Source of the DNA: JBCBKP01 sp038521625
Lineage (GTDB): Bacteria > Planctomycetota > Phycisphaerae > Phycisphaerales > UBA1924
Assembly (NCBI GenBank): GCA_038521625.1
Contig: JBCBKP010000002.1
Location: 1 to 64,000 of the forward strand
Direction of reading: 5' to 3'
DNA: 64,000 nucleotides
Part shown: piece by piece, positions 10,355 to 20,300 of the stretch
Layout of the letters: every line of letters begins with the position of its first letter
Position numbering within the stretch: the stretch's first letter is position 1
Notes under the pieces: model-generated
The model's input: the letters and a program-made list of their open reading frames with translations, nothing else
Database searches by the model: none
What the model was told of the DNA's origin: nothing
Program-made: the position numbers and the translations under genes

Positions 10355-12226
10355 ATGGACCAGGGACGGGGCGAATCCGGGTCGGTGGTGGGCGCGAGTC
10401 GTCCGCTGCGCTGGGTGCGGCTCTGGTACGTGGCTGCACTGCTTGGGATCGTGGCGACGGTTGGCGCGAGCCACTGGCAGATCGAGCGGTTCCTGCACGA
10501 ACTCGGCGACGACGCGCGGGTGATCAACATCGCCGGGCGGCAGCGGATGCTGAGCCAGAAGCTCGGTCGGGACGTGCTGCAGGCGGCGCGGGCGATCGAG
10601 ATCCGGGACGCGGAGGTCGTCGAGAGCGAGCTGGCGCAGATCCGCGGGGAGCTGGCTGAACTGCAAGAAGTCCATCTGGCGCTGACGCTGGGCGACGCCG
10701 AGCTGGGTGTCCGGCCGAGCGATGACCCGGTGGTCCGGGAGATGCTCGCGGTTGTTGGCGAGGATCTGGACCGGCTGATCGCGTCGGTGGAGGCGTTCCT
10801 GCTGTGGGCCGAGGCGCCGTCGGGCGCGGCGCCGGTGGACGGCGTGCTCGCTTCGACGGCGGCGTTCCTGCCGAACATGAACGCGGCGGTGAACGGGCTC
10901 GAGCGGGAGTCGCAGCGGGCGCTCGGGGGCGTGGCGCTGGTCGACAAGCTGCTGTTCTTCGGCACGATCTTGCTGCTCGGGCTCGAGGTGCTGATCATCT
11001 TCGAGCCGCTGGTGCGTCGTCTGCGGCGTCAGTACGCCGAGCTGGTCCGGGCGGAGGCGCGAGCGGTCGAGGGCGGGCTCGCGAAGGAGCGGTTCCTGAC
11101 GACGATGAGCCACGAGCTGCGGACGCCGCTGACGGCGGTGATCGGCGGGATCGACAGCCTCCGGATGGATGAGCTGGACGCCGCGGGTCGGGCCGAGCGC
11201 GAGATGCTGGTCGCGCGGAACGCGCGGCATCTTCTGGGGCTGATCAACGACATCCTGGACTTCGCGAAGCTCGAGCAGGGCGAGATGGTGATCGAGCGGC
11301 GGGTGACGAAGCTGCATCAGTTGGGCGCGGAGATCATCTCGATGACGGCGTCGACGCCGCGGAGCCCGGCGGTGGAGTTCGTCTCGAGCTTCGAGTGGCC
11401 GCTGCCGGAGTACATCGAGACCGATTCGTTGCGCGTGCGTCAGATCCTGATCAATCTGCTGAGCAACGCGATGAAGTTCACCGAGATCGGGACGGTGTCG
11501 TTCGACATCCGGCGCTCGTCGGACGGGTGGGTCGAGTTCGTCGTGCGCGACACGGGCATCGGGATGTCGAGCGAGCAGGTCCGCGACGTGTTCGACGCGT
11601 TCGTGCAGGCGGACAGCTCGATCTCGCGTCGGTTCGGCGGGACGGGGCTCGGTCTGGCGATCTCGAAGCGGCTGTCGGGGCTGATCGGCGGCGAGCTGCT
11701 GGTGGAGAGCGAGCTGGGGGTCGGCTCGACGTTCACGCTGCGGGTGCCGTCTCCGGTCGAGGCGGAGCTCGTGAACGGCTCGCCGGAGACCCGGGAGGCG
11801 GAGGCGGCGCCGGCGTTGGAGCCGTTGTCGGGTCGCGTGCTGCTTGCGGAGGACTTCGAGCCGAACCGTCAGTTGATCTCGCACCTGCTGGGCCGGTTCG
11901 GGCTGAGCGTGGTGGCGGTCGAGAACGGGCGCGAGGCGGTGAGCGCGGCGATCGGCGCGATGGGGACGGGCGAGGCGTTCGACCTTGTGGTGCTGGACAT
12001 GCAGATGCCGGTGCTGGACGGGTACGGGGCGGCTCGTGAGCTGCGTCGGGCGGGGTTCGGGGCGCCGATCATGGCGCTGACGGCGCACTCGCTCGAGGAC
12101 GAGCGTCGGCGGTGTCTGGACGCGGGCTGCGACGCGTTCATGAGCAAGCCGATCGATCGGGCCGGCTTCCACGGGGCGCTTCGCAGCTGGCTGGGTCGGG
12201 TCGGCGGGGCGCGTGACGCGGCGTAG
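10355..12226 (+). CDS. Hybrid sensor histidine kinase with PilJ-type sensor domain
   Basis: This is a 623-aa membrane sensor. TM1 (about 22-38) leads to a periplasmic helical domain with the PilJ signature INIAGRQRMLSQKLGR (57-72). TM2 is at about 196-216. The HisKA box is TTMSHELRTPL (phospho-His near 253). The HATPase has N-box NLLSNAMKF, G1 DTGIGM and G2 GGTGLGLAISKRL. The C-terminal receiver has phospho-acceptor Asp in LVVLDMQMPVLDG (near 548) and the conserved Lys in MSKPID. No DNA-binding or enzymatic output domain is present, so the phosphate probably passes to an Hpt protein or separate regulator not in the window. The ATG at 10355 is a choice; a slightly longer start at 10328 is possible. 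The domain resembles nitrate/nitrite-type helical sensors, but the ligand is unknown. Confidence 0.92.
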   Translation: MDQGRGESGSVVGASRPLRWVRLWYVAALLGIVATVGASHWQIERFLHELGDDARVINIAGRQRMLSQKLGRDVLQAARAIEIRDAEVVESELAQIRGELAELQEVHLALTLGDAELGVRPSDDPVVREMLAVVGEDLDRLIASVEAFLLWAEAPSGAAPVDGVLASTAAFLPNMNAAVNGLERESQRALGGVALVDKLLFFGTILLLGLEVLIIFEPLVRRLRRQYAELVRAEARAVEGGLAKERFLTTMSHELRTPLTAVIGGIDSLRMDELDAAGRAEREMLVARNARHLLGLINDILDFAKLEQGEMVIERRVTKLHQLGAEIISMTASTPRSPAVEFVSSFEWPLPEYIETDSLRVRQILINLLSNAMKFTEIGTVSFDIRRSSDGWVEFVVRDTGIGMSSEQVRDVFDAFVQADSSISRRFGGTGLGLAISKRLSGLIGGELLVESELGVGSTFTLRVPSPVEAELVNGSPETREAEAAPALEPLSGRVLLAEDFEPNRQLISHLLGRFGLSVVAVENGREAVSAAIGAMGTGEAFDLVVLDMQMPVLDGYGAARELRRAGFGAPIMALTAHSLEDERRRCLDAGCDAFMSKPIDRAGFHGALRSWLGRVGGARDAA

Positions 12227-12354
12227 TCGGGGCGGCTGCCCTCGCTGGGGGGGTCTTGGCCTTAGCTCTGCGGTCTGTTTCTGATCGATCGGTTCGTGTC
12301 GTGCGTGCGCCGTCGATCCGTGCCAAAGGACTTAGGAATCTATAGCTGATATGT

Positions 12355-12360
12355 TATCTT
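12355..12360 (+). promoter_or_regulatory. -10-like TATCTT before small gene
   Basis: TATCTT lies 9 bases before the ATG at 12370, inside the most AT-rich 60 bases of this part of the window (12326-12385). Confidence 0.4.
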
Positions 12361-12369
12361 TGTTCTTTC

Positions 12370-12618
12370 ATGACTCCTTTTTTCGATCGGGTCCCCGCCC
12401 CGCGTGATCCAGGAACGATCCGTTCCGGAGCCCCATCGAGAGTCCCCCAAGCCGACGGGAAGACCCCCGAGGGCACGGGCTATCTCAACAGACCCACCGT
12501 GCTCGACGCGGAGGTGACCGGCCCGGTCGCGAACGGCCTGAACAGCAATCCCTCGACCTCGACGGTGGCGTTCCACAACACGCCAGACGGGATCCTGGGC
12601 CGTGACCTTCCGGGCTGA
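12370..12618 (+). CDS. Small hypothetical protein
   Basis: An 82-aa frame of unknown function between the histidine kinase and queC. It begins MTPFFDRVPAPRD and ends with a stretch rich in Asn, Thr, Gly and Pro (GPVANGLNSNPSTSTVAF). There is no signal peptide, membrane segment or motif I recognise. Support comes from its promoter-like upstream sequence (TATCTT, 9 bases before the ATG in an AT-rich patch) and from the lack of any other use for the interval. It could instead be an untranslated leader of queC. Confidence 0.35.
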   Translation: MTPFFDRVPAPRDPGTIRSGAPSRVPQADGKTPEGTGYLNRPTVLDAEVTGPVANGLNSNPSTSTVAFHNTPDGILGRDLPG

Positions 12619-12659
12619 GCGCGGAGTGGGTTTGCGCGGGCGTTGCCGTCGCGGCGAGA

Positions 12660-12665
12660 TAGCAT
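12660..12665 (+). promoter_or_regulatory. -10-like TAGCAT before queC
   Basis: TANNNT hexamer 6 bases before the GTG at 12672. It decides the queC start. Confidence 0.5.
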
Positions 12666-12671
12666 GCCCGC

Positions 12672-13400
12672 GTGGACGCGGTTGTGCTGGTTTCGGGCGG
12701 CTTGGATAGCGCGACGGTGCTGGCGATCGCGCGGGCCGAGGGCCGGCGCTGTCATACGTTGACGTTCGACTACGGGCAGCGGCACCGGGTGGAGCTGCGG
12801 GCGGCGGGGCGTGTGGCCGGGCAGGTCGGCGCGGCGAGCCACCGGGTGCTCGGGCTCGACCTGTCGCTGTACACCGGGTCGGCGCTGACCGGGGACGTCG
12901 AGGTGCCGAAGGACCGCGGTCAGGATGAGATCGAGGGCGGCATCCCGGTGACGTACGTGCCGGCCCGGAATCTGGTCTTTCTGTCGATCGCGGCGGGGTA
13001 CGCGGAGACGGTCGGCGCGTGCGAGATCTGGATCGGCGTGAACGCGATCGACTACTCCGGCTATCCGGATTGCCGGCCGGAGTTCATCGAGAGCTTCGAG
13101 CGGACGCTGAACCTGGCGACGAAGGCGGGGGTCGAATCGAGTGCCGGGTCGGGATCCGGCTCGGGCGGCGGGCACTTCCGCGTTCGCACGCCGCTGGCCG
13201 AGCTGACCAAGGCGGAGATCATCGGGCGCGGCACGGCGCTCGGGGTCGATTACGCGTTGACGAGTTCGTGCTACGACCCCGCCGATGGTGCGGCCGGTGG
13301 GCTCGCGTGCGGGCGTTGCGACTCCTGCCTGATCCGTCGGGCGGGGTTCGACGCGGCGGGCGTGCCCGATCCGACGCGCTACGCGCCGGCCTCGATCTGA
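12672..13400 (+). CDS. queC: 7-cyano-7-deazaguanine synthase
   Basis: This 242-aa enzyme makes preQ0 from 7-carboxy-7-deazaguanine, ammonia and ATP. The PP-loop SGGLDS is at residues 8-13. The C-terminal zinc site is visible as C-x14-C-x2-C-x2-C (CYDP...LACGRCDSC). A Gly/Ser-rich insertion (SSAGSGSGSGGG) lies between the core and the zinc site. The GTG at 12672 gives the correct distance to the PP-loop. queE and queD lie 0.7-1.5 kb downstream on the same strand, separated by a gene on the other strand. The last 22 bases overlap the 3' end of that convergent gene. Confidence 0.95.
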   Translation: MDAVVLVSGGLDSATVLAIARAEGRRCHTLTFDYGQRHRVELRAAGRVAGQVGAASHRVLGLDLSLYTGSALTGDVEVPKDRGQDEIEGGIPVTYVPARNLVFLSIAAGYAETVGACEIWIGVNAIDYSGYPDCRPEFIESFERTLNLATKAGVESSAGSGSGSGGGHFRVRTPLAELTKAEIIGRGTALGVDYALTSSCYDPADGAAGGLACGRCDSCLIRRAGFDAAGVPDPTRYAPASI

Positions 13401-13939
13401 GCTGAGTCCGGGCTGTAGCCGCGCTCGTTCCGGCCCCGGCGCCCGCGGCGCATCGCGAGGAGACCGCCGAGGGCGATGGTCGCCATCGATCCTGGCGAGG
13501 GCGCCTGGAAGGTGCGGAAGAGCGTCGGGCCGTCGCCGAGTTCGCCCCCTGAGAGGACGACGCGGCCGGGCTCGAATGGTGTGTCCGTGCGGAGCGACGC
13601 GGCGGTCTCGAGCTCGATGAGGACGAAAAACTCGTCGAGGCCGCTGAGGTCGATGGTCTCATCGAATCCGAGGGATCGGGTGGCCTCGCGGGTCGGGTCG
13701 CTGATCGTGGCGGAGCCGAGGACGCCCGAGAGCGATTGGGGCGTCGAGCCGCCGTCCCAGTCGGAGAAGACGGTGACGGTGATGCTTGAGACTGGGTCGA
13801 TCGCCGAGACGAGCTCGAGATCGATGTTGGTCATGGATTGGCTCGAGACGGCGAAGCGTGCCGCGGCGAGCTGGATGGTCTGGGCGTTCGCGCAGGACAT
13901 GCACGCGGCGGCGGCCGCGGCGGTGATGCCGGTCTTCAT
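13379..13939 (-). CDS. Exported protein with PEP-CTERM-like sorting tail
   Basis: A 186-aa protein of unknown function. It has an N-terminal signal peptide (MKTGITAAAAAACMSCANAQ) and a body predicted to be beta-rich. The tail APSPGSMATIALGGLLAMRR followed by GRRGRN has the PEP-CTERM layout: a short Pro motif, a hydrophobic helix and an Arg cluster. It uses the Ser-Pro-Gly-Ser variant rather than Pro-Glu-Pro. About 17 residues follow the Arg cluster, longer than usual. The ATG at 13939 has AAGGGGAG upstream. The frame stays open upstream antisense to queE/queD, but that part lacks coding character. It is convergent with queC and overlaps it by 22 bases. Confidence 0.8.
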   Translation of the reverse strand: MKTGITAAAAAACMSCANAQTIQLAAARFAVSSQSMTNIDLELVSAIDPVSSITVTVFSDWDGGSTPQSLSGVLGSATISDPTREATRSLGFDETIDLSGLDEFFVLIELETAASLRTDTPFEPGRVVLSGGELGDGPTLFRTFQAPSPGSMATIALGGLLAMRRGRRGRNERGYSPDSAQIEAGA

Positions 13940-14104
13940 CGGTGTTGCTCCCCTTTGCCGACCGAGAACGTGCGCGCGGATCGGCGGGACGCAAGGGGCG
14001 CGGGTGTTTGGATTGTCCGGAAGCGCGTCGCGGCGGCCATGCGAGCGCTTCCGGGCGGGCGGGCCACCTGCAACCGGGCTCGGGCGGGATGCCAAGGATG
14101 GGTC

Positions 14105-14860
14105 GTGTCGCAGCCGCTGCCGCAGGCCGATCCGAGGGTGCTCGTCAGCGAGACCTTCTGCAGTCTTCAGGGCGAGGGCGCTCTGGCGGGGACGCCCTCG
14201 TGGTTCCTGCGGTTGAGCGGCTGCAATCTGCGGTGCCGGTGGTGCGACACGCCGTACGCGAGCTGGTCGCCTGAGGGCGAGCGGCGGTCGGTCGATGGGC
14301 TGATCGGGGAGGGGCTGGCGAGCGGGGTTCGGCACGCGGTGCTGACGGGCGGCGAGCCGATGATCTTCCCGGAGCTGGCGGCGATCGCGTCGGGGCTGCG
14401 CGCCGGCGGGATGCACGTGACGATCGAGACGGCGGGGACGGTGGACCGGCCGGAGGTCGAGTTCGACCTGATGAGCGTGAGCCCGAAACTGTCGAACTCG
14501 ACGCCGTTGGGTGATCCGCGCGATCCGGGCGGGGCGTGGGCGGGGCGTCACGATCGGCGGCGGCTGGACGCGGGGGCGCTCGGGGGCCTTCTTCGGCGCG
14601 GCGGGGAGTCGGGGCGATCGCGGCAGGTGAAGTTCGTGGTGACGGGTGAGGCGGATCTGGCCGAGATCGAGGGGGTCCTGGCGTTGCCCGAGGTCGTCGC
14701 GGCCGGGCTGGCGCCGGAGGAGGTGTTCCTGATGCCCGAGGGCACGGCGGTGCCGGAGCCGGCGTCGGTGGCCTGGGTGGTCGGGCTGTGCCGGGAGCGC
14801 GGCTGGCGGTACGGGCACCGTCTGCACATCGAGCTGTTCGGGGACACCCGCGGGACCTGA
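14105..14860 (+). CDS. queE: 7-carboxy-7-deazaguanine synthase
   Basis: This 251-aa radical SAM enzyme contracts the ring of 6-carboxytetrahydropterin. The cluster-binding motif C-x3-C-x2-C is CNLRCRWC at residues 40-47, followed by DTPY as in QueE. TGGEP is the conserved SAM-binding GGE motif. A longer-than-usual middle section (about 110-150, GDPRDPGG...RHDRRRL) resembles the insertion seen in QueE enzymes of some phyla. The GTG at 14105 is preferred because no ATG is in frame nearby. queD begins 18 bases after the stop. Confidence 0.92.
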   Translation: MSQPLPQADPRVLVSETFCSLQGEGALAGTPSWFLRLSGCNLRCRWCDTPYASWSPEGERRSVDGLIGEGLASGVRHAVLTGGEPMIFPELAAIASGLRAGGMHVTIETAGTVDRPEVEFDLMSVSPKLSNSTPLGDPRDPGGAWAGRHDRRRLDAGALGGLLRRGGESGRSRQVKFVVTGEADLAEIEGVLALPEVVAAGLAPEEVFLMPEGTAVPEPASVAWVVGLCRERGWRYGHRLHIELFGDTRGT

Positions 14861-14867
14861 TTCTGGA

Positions 14868-14873
14868 TAGCGT
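14868..14873 (+). promoter_or_regulatory. -10-like TAGCGT before queD
   Basis: TANNNT hexamer 5 bases before the ATG at 14879, so queD may have its own promoter in addition to readthrough from queE. Confidence 0.45.
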
Positions 14874-14878
14874 TGGCC

Positions 14879-15346
14879 ATGCGCTACACCGTCTGCAAGA
14901 GCTTCGAGGTCGAGAGCGGGCACATGCTGAGCAAGCACCCGGGCCGGTGCCGGTATCCGCACGGGCACTCGCGCCGGGTCGATGTCGTGATCTCGTCGGA
15001 GGTGCTGGACGAGAACGACATGGTGTGCGACTTCAAGGCGGTGAAGCTCGCGGTGGGTGCGTTCGTGGACCGGTTCGACCATGCGCTGGTGGTGAACTCG
15101 GAGGATCCGGAGCTCGTACGGCTCCGCGAGGGTCCCGCCGGCGGCCGGCTCGTGGAGGTCGTCGGCGAGGATCCGACGACCGAGGTGCTGGCTCGGCTGA
15201 TCTTCGAGCATGTGGAACGCAGCCTGGGTTCGGGGGAGCGGTACACGGATCTCGACGGGGTTTCGTTCGGGTTCCCGGCCGGTCTTCGGCTCGAATCGGT
15301 GCGGGTGACTGAAACCAGCTCGTCCTGGGCCGAATACGGACGCTGA
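14879..15346 (+). CDS. queD: 6-carboxy-5,6,7,8-tetrahydropterin synthase
   Basis: This 155-aa enzyme converts dihydroneopterin triphosphate to the QueE substrate. Zinc ligands are His15 (SGHML) and His28/His30 (YPHGH). The catalytic Cys24 lies in PGRCRYPHGHS. D(R)FDHALVV and the terminal ETSSSWAEY match the family. With queC and queE it completes preQ0 synthesis except for GTP cyclohydrolase. No queF or tgt is in the window, so the end product (queuosine or a DNA 7-deazaguanine) cannot be told. Confidence 0.93.
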   Translation: MRYTVCKSFEVESGHMLSKHPGRCRYPHGHSRRVDVVISSEVLDENDMVCDFKAVKLAVGAFVDRFDHALVVNSEDPELVRLREGPAGGRLVEVVGEDPTTEVLARLIFEHVERSLGSGERYTDLDGVSFGFPAGLRLESVRVTETSSSWAEYGR

Positions 15347-15408
15347 GTGGCGTGCTGCGGCCGATGAGGCTCGGCGACTCGGTTCGTGAAGATGGAGGCC
15401 GTCCGCTT

Positions 15409-16818
15409 ATGGCTATGCGATCGATCGGCGTGATCCCGGGCTTGTCCGTGGCCTTGGCGGCGAGCTTCGCGGCCGGCCCGGCGGTCGGCCAGAGCGAGAT
15501 GCCGGCGGAGATCCGCGCAGACGTGGAGTTCGCGCGGAACCTGTCGCGGGCGTTCCAGTACGCCGCGGGCCAGGTCGAGAAGTCGGTCGTCAAGATCAAC
15601 GCCTACGCGACGCGGTCGACGCGCCGGGGGATGGCGAGCTCGTTCGAGCCGCGTCCTGCGGGGCTGGGCTCGGGCGTGATCATCAACGACGCGGGGCTGG
15701 TCTTGACCAACGACCACGTGGTCGCGGACGGGAACCAGTACCTGGTGGGGCTCTACGACGGTCGCGAGGTGGCGGCGACGCTGATCGGTCGCGACCCGCA
15801 GACGGACATCGCGCTGCTGACGATCGAGGCGGACGAGCTGGAGGCGGCGCCGTTCGCGGACTCGGACGAGGTCGAGGTCGGCGAGTGGGTGATCGCGGTG
15901 GGCAGCCCATTCGGGTTCTCGAGCACGGTGACGGCGGGGATCGTCAGCGCGAAGGGGCGCGGCGGCCTGGGCGAGGGCGGGTCGTCGCTGTACCAGGAGT
16001 TCATCCAGACCGACGCCTCGATCAACCCGGGCAACTCGGGCGGCCCGCTGGTGGACCTCGAGGGTCGGATCGTCGGGATCAACACGGCGATCGCGAGCCG
16101 GACGGGCGGCTCGGTCGGGATCGGCTTCGCGATCCCCTCGAACCTGGCGCTGGCTGTGGTCGAGCGTCTGCTGGACGGGGGCGTGGTCGAGCGCGGCGCG
16201 CTGGGCGTGGGTCTGCGGGCGCTGACGCCGTCGGAATCGCGGCGTGTGCCCGGGGGTCCGGGGCTGGGCGTGGTGATCGGGAACATCCTGGCGGGCGGGC
16301 CGGCGGCGAGCTCGGGGCTGCTGAACGAGGACGTGCTGCTCCGGGTGGCGGGGCGTGACGTCGAGGGCGTGGGCGACGAGGCGATCAACCGGGCGCGGAA
16401 CCTGATCTCGCTGATCCCGCCGGGGGAGCCGGCGGAGGTCGAGATCTACCGGGCCGGGCGTGTGATCGAGACGCAGATCGTGACCGGCCAGCTTCGGGAC
16501 GTGCGGCTGCTGGATCGCGCGGAGCGCGTGCGTGAGGCGACGGGCGGCGAGGCGATCGCGCACCTGGAGCTGGGCGTGGTGCTGCGTCCGCTGAGCGACC
16601 GGGAGAAGCGGATCGTTCGTGTCTCGGCGCGGTCCGACGCGGAGCTGATCGAGTACGTCGAGCCGGGCAGCCCCGCGGAGGACGCGGGCCTGGAGGCGAG
16701 CGACGTGGTGGTGGAGCGGATCGAGCGTGCGCTGGCGCGTGGGAAGAAGCTGGTGACGCTGGACGTGCGTCGCGGCCGGTTCGCGGACCGCGTGGACATC
16801 GAGATCGACGCGCGGTGA
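15409..16818 (+). CDS. HtrA/DegQ-type trypsin-like serine protease with two PDZ domains
   Basis: This 469-aa periplasmic quality-control protease starts with a signal peptide (residues 1-28, ending GPAVGQ). The catalytic triad is His103 (TNDHVV), Asp133 (QTDIALL) and Ser210 (NPGNSGGPL). A PDZ domain follows (about 265-360) and a second, more divergent one (about 375-469, VEPGSPAEDAGLEASDVV). The ATG at 15409 is used because GGAGG lies about 10 bases upstream and the signal peptide then starts correctly. It stands alone, 62 bases after queD. Confidence 0.9.
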   Translation: MAMRSIGVIPGLSVALAASFAAGPAVGQSEMPAEIRADVEFARNLSRAFQYAAGQVEKSVVKINAYATRSTRRGMASSFEPRPAGLGSGVIINDAGLVLTNDHVVADGNQYLVGLYDGREVAATLIGRDPQTDIALLTIEADELEAAPFADSDEVEVGEWVIAVGSPFGFSSTVTAGIVSAKGRGGLGEGGSSLYQEFIQTDASINPGNSGGPLVDLEGRIVGINTAIASRTGGSVGIGFAIPSNLALAVVERLLDGGVVERGALGVGLRALTPSESRRVPGGPGLGVVIGNILAGGPAASSGLLNEDVLLRVAGRDVEGVGDEAINRARNLISLIPPGEPAEVEIYRAGRVIETQIVTGQLRDVRLLDRAERVREATGGEAIAHLELGVVLRPLSDREKRIVRVSARSDAELIEYVEPGSPAEDAGLEASDVVVERIERALARGKKLVTLDVRRGRFADRVDIEIDAR

Positions 16819-16859
16819 GACGCGCGTTGGCTCGTGTTCATCGGCCACGTCAAAGAGAA

Positions 16860-16881
16860 CCCGCGGCGGGGAGGCCGCGGG
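16860..16881 (-). terminator. Hairpin terminator between convergent genes
   Basis: CCCGCGGC and GCCGCGGG form an 8-bp stem with a 6-base loop. On the minus strand it is followed by TTCTCTTTG, so it best serves the zinc-ribbon gene ending at 16891. It may also stop the protease transcript. Confidence 0.6.
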
Positions 16882-16890
16882 CTCCGTGAT

Positions 16891-17316
16891 TCAGGGTCTG
16901 CGATCGATGGCGGTCTTGGGCATCGGGCCCTTGAGTTCGCCCGCGAGGTACAGCCAGACTTGTTCGCGCATCTCGCCGCCCTCGGCGCCGCATTCGGGGC
17001 ATGGCTTGTCTTCGCCACCGAGGCCGATCTCGTATCCGCATCGGTAGCAGCGCGCGTGGGGCGATCTGGCGCCGAGCCGCCGTCGGCGCATCGTCGCCCT
17101 GCTCCCCGCGATGAAGAGCGAGAAGGTGGTCAATGAGAAGGCGATGGGCGCCAGCAGGATCCCGTCAGCGCCGATTCTCGCTCTGAACCACTCGTCGTAC
17201 CAGAGAAGGATAGCACACGCGAGGATGGAGACGACGCACATGGTGTAGCTCGCGCCGAGCGGTCGGTCGGTCCACCAGCGGGCGGTGGCGAAGAGTCTGA
17301 GAGTCGGCATCTGCAT
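16891..17316 (-). CDS. Small membrane protein with C-terminal zinc ribbon
   Basis: A 141-aa protein of unknown function. Two hydrophobic segments (about 24-40 and 53-71) are followed by a basic patch (RRRRLGARS). A zinc ribbon with C-x2-C...C-x2-C follows: CYRCGYEI and CPECGAEGG. Small planctomycete membrane proteins often carry this CYxCGY ribbon. A second ATG at 17310 is an alternative start. It lies downstream of the RND pump genes on the same strand, 38 bases after their stop region, but a functional link is not evident. Confidence 0.65.
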   Translation of the reverse strand: MQMPTLRLFATARWWTDRPLGASYTMCVVSILACAILLWYDEWFRARIGADGILLAPIAFSLTTFSLFIAGSRATMRRRRLGARSPHARCYRCGYEIGLGGEDKPCPECGAEGGEMREQVWLYLAGELKGPMPKTAIDRRP

Positions 17317-17353
17317 GTGTCGTACGACGGTTCAGATTCGTTGAACGCCTGGC

Positions 17354-20300
17354 TTACTCGGCGGCGTCGAGCGCGGCGAGGGGCGCGTCGGGGTCGGTGG
17401 GGGCGTGCTCTTCCTGCATGGTGCCGGCCCAGGCCGAGCGCAGCGCGATGCCCCACTGGCTGGTCATGACCAGCAGGCACGGCAGGACGATCAGGATGAT
17501 GCCGGTGGCGCTGATGAGCCCGAAGGCGACGGTGATCGCCATCGGGATCAGGAAGCGGGCCTGGAAGCTCTGCTCGAGCATGAGCGGGAGCAGGCCGAAG
17601 ACGGTCGTGATGGTGGTGAGGAGGATGGCGCGGACGCGGGCGCGGCCGGCGCCCATGGCGGCCTCGCGGACGGACATGCCCTCGCGTCGGAGGTGGTTGT
17701 AGAACTCCATGAAGATGAGCGAGTCGTTGACGACGATGCCGGCGAGCGCGACGAAGCCGATGAGGCTGAGGAAGGTCATGGCGTAGGGCTGGCCGGTGGT
17801 GACGATGCCGACGATGAGGTGGCCGAGGATGACGCCGACGACCGCGAAGGGGATCGCGGACATGACGACGAGCGGCTGGGTGTAGCTGCCGAAGAGCCAG
17901 GCGAGGATGACGTAGATGAGGCCGGCGGCGGCGAGGAAGCCGAGCGGCAGGCTGCTCATGGCGTCGGAGAAGTCTTCCTGGCGTCCGCGTTCGAGGACGG
18001 TGACGCCGGGGTAGCGGGCGAGGATCTCCTGGATGGCCGGTCGGACGCCGGCGGCGACCTCCTCTGGGTTGGCGCCGGTGCCTCGGTCGACGTCGGCGGT
18101 GACGTTGATCGAGCGCTCGCGATCGAAGCGTCGGATGGTGGAGTAGCCGGTGGTCTCCTCGATCTCGGCGACCTCGGCGAGGGGGACGGGTGTGCCGTCG
18201 GGTGTGAAGACGAACTGGCGTTCCAGCGCGGCGAGGCTGCGTCGTTCGCGCTCTGGGAGCATGACGCGGACGTCGACGTTCTCGCGCTCGCCGGCGAACG
18301 TGAAGGCCTCGATGCCGAAGCTGAAGGCCTGGAGCTGCTGCCCGAGGCTGGTGCGGGTGAAGCCGAGCTCGCTGGCGCCGTCGCGGAGCCGGAAGCGGAG
18401 CTCGCGCTGGCCGGCCTCGCTGTCGCTGGAGATGTCGACGACGCCCCGGAAGCCGGCGAGCGCGTCCATGATCTCGCGCGAGACGGCCTCGAGCTCTTCG
18501 GCGCGTTCGCCGCTGACGGTGAGGCTGATGGCGGGGCCGCCGGGCCCGCCGGCGACGCCCTGCATGCGGAGGCTCTTGATGCCGGCGAAGTCGCCGAGAT
18601 CGCGGCGGATCGAGTTGATGACCTGCTCGCTGGACTGGTCTCGGTTCTCGACCGGGACGAGCTCGAGGATCATCTGGGCGAGGTGTGTCGCGCTGGAGGT
18701 GGGGGCGGTGCCGTCGATCGAGCCGATCGAGCCGACGGTGGTGAAGTAATTGGAGATCTCGGGCTGCTCGTCGAGGGCGGCCTCGATGCGTCTGGCGTAG
18801 GTGTCGGTCTGGCTGAGGGGCGTGCCGATCGGCATCTGCAGGTCGATCTGGACGGTCTCGGCGTCGTTGGTCTCGAAGAAGATGAACTCGACGCGCTTGC
18901 CGGCGGCGAGGCCGGTGACGGCGATGACGGCGGCGAGGGCGATGGCGGTGGTGGTGTAGGGGGCGTTGATGGCGCGCTTGAGGGTGGCGGTGTAGGCGGG
19001 GGTGACGAGGCTGTCGAAGAACCAGGTGCGTGCGCGGTCGAGGCGGTGGTCGATGCGGCTGAGCAGGCCCTCGCGGTGCTCGCGTACGGCGTGGTCGGCG
19101 TGCTTGAGGCTGTGGCCCATGTGGCTGGGCAGGATGAAGAGCGATTCGATGAGCGAGACGAGCAGCGCGCAGGCGACGACGAGCGGGAGCGTGCTGAGGA
19201 TGTCTCCGAAGTCGCCGCCGACCATGCCGAGCGGGGCGAAGGCGCAGATGGTGGTGAGCACGGTGGCGACGACGGGCCAGCCGACCTGTTTGGTGCCTCG
19301 GACGGCGGCGACGAGCGCGGGCTCGCCCTTCTCGTGCCGGGCGGTGATGTTCTCGGCGACGACGATGGCGTCGTCGACGAGGATGCCGAGGACGACGATG
19401 AGGCCGAACATCGTGAGCAGGTTCAGCGTGAGCCCGGTCATGCGCATCATGACGAGCGTGCCGGCGAGGGAGATGACCAGGCCGGCGGCGACCCAGAAGC
19501 TGACGCGCCAGTTGAGCAGCAGCACGAGGGTGGCGAAGACGAGGATGCCGCCGAAGAAGGCGTTGCGTGTGAGCAGGTCGAGACGCCCGACGACGAACTT
19601 GGCGAGGTCGGTGGTGATGTCGAGCTCGCCGGGCAGCGATCGGCCGGCCTTGGAGGCGCCGAGCAGGTATGCCTCGTGGACGTTCGAGACCGGATCGGTC
19701 GAGCCGGGCGGCCGCAGCGCGAGCATGAGCCGGTCGCTCATGCCGGGCGCGAAGGATTGGCCCTTGCGTCCCGCGACGTAGGCCTTGGCCATCTCGGCGA
19801 GCTCGACGACGTCCTCGTCGCCCTTGCGGAAGACGGTGAGGTTGACGCCGGGGACGCCGTTGAGGCGGCTGATGAGGGGGACGTCGGCGAAGCTGTCCTT
19901 GACCTCGGCGACGTCCTCGAGGCGGAGGGCCTGGCCCTCGCCGGCGGCGCGGACGACGATCTCGCGGACGGCGCCGGCGCGTTCGTCGATGCCCTCGGAG
20001 CGCAGCGCGGTGTTGGAGGTGGGGGCGCGGACGCTGCCGGCGGGGAGCTCGCGCATGGCCTCGTTCACGCGGCCGGCGACCTCGGCGAGGCTGAGGTTGT
20101 GGCGGAGCAGCGCGGAGGGGCGGACCTCGACGGAGATCTCGTCGGTGACGACGCCGTCGGCGACGACGTCGCCCATGCCCGGTAGCGAGCGGAGGTCGTC
20201 GCGGATCTCGCGGATGGCCTCCTTCATCTCGCGCTGGTCGCCGTCGCCGTAGAGCGAGAGGACGACCGCTGGGAGGTTGGGCTCGAGCTTCTCGACGACG

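Noticed and set aside
13940..15211. N-terminal extension of the PEP-CTERM-like protein antisense to queE and queD
   Set aside because: An SD site and a signal peptide mark the start at 13939; the upstream frame is Arg/Pro-rich shadow sequence.
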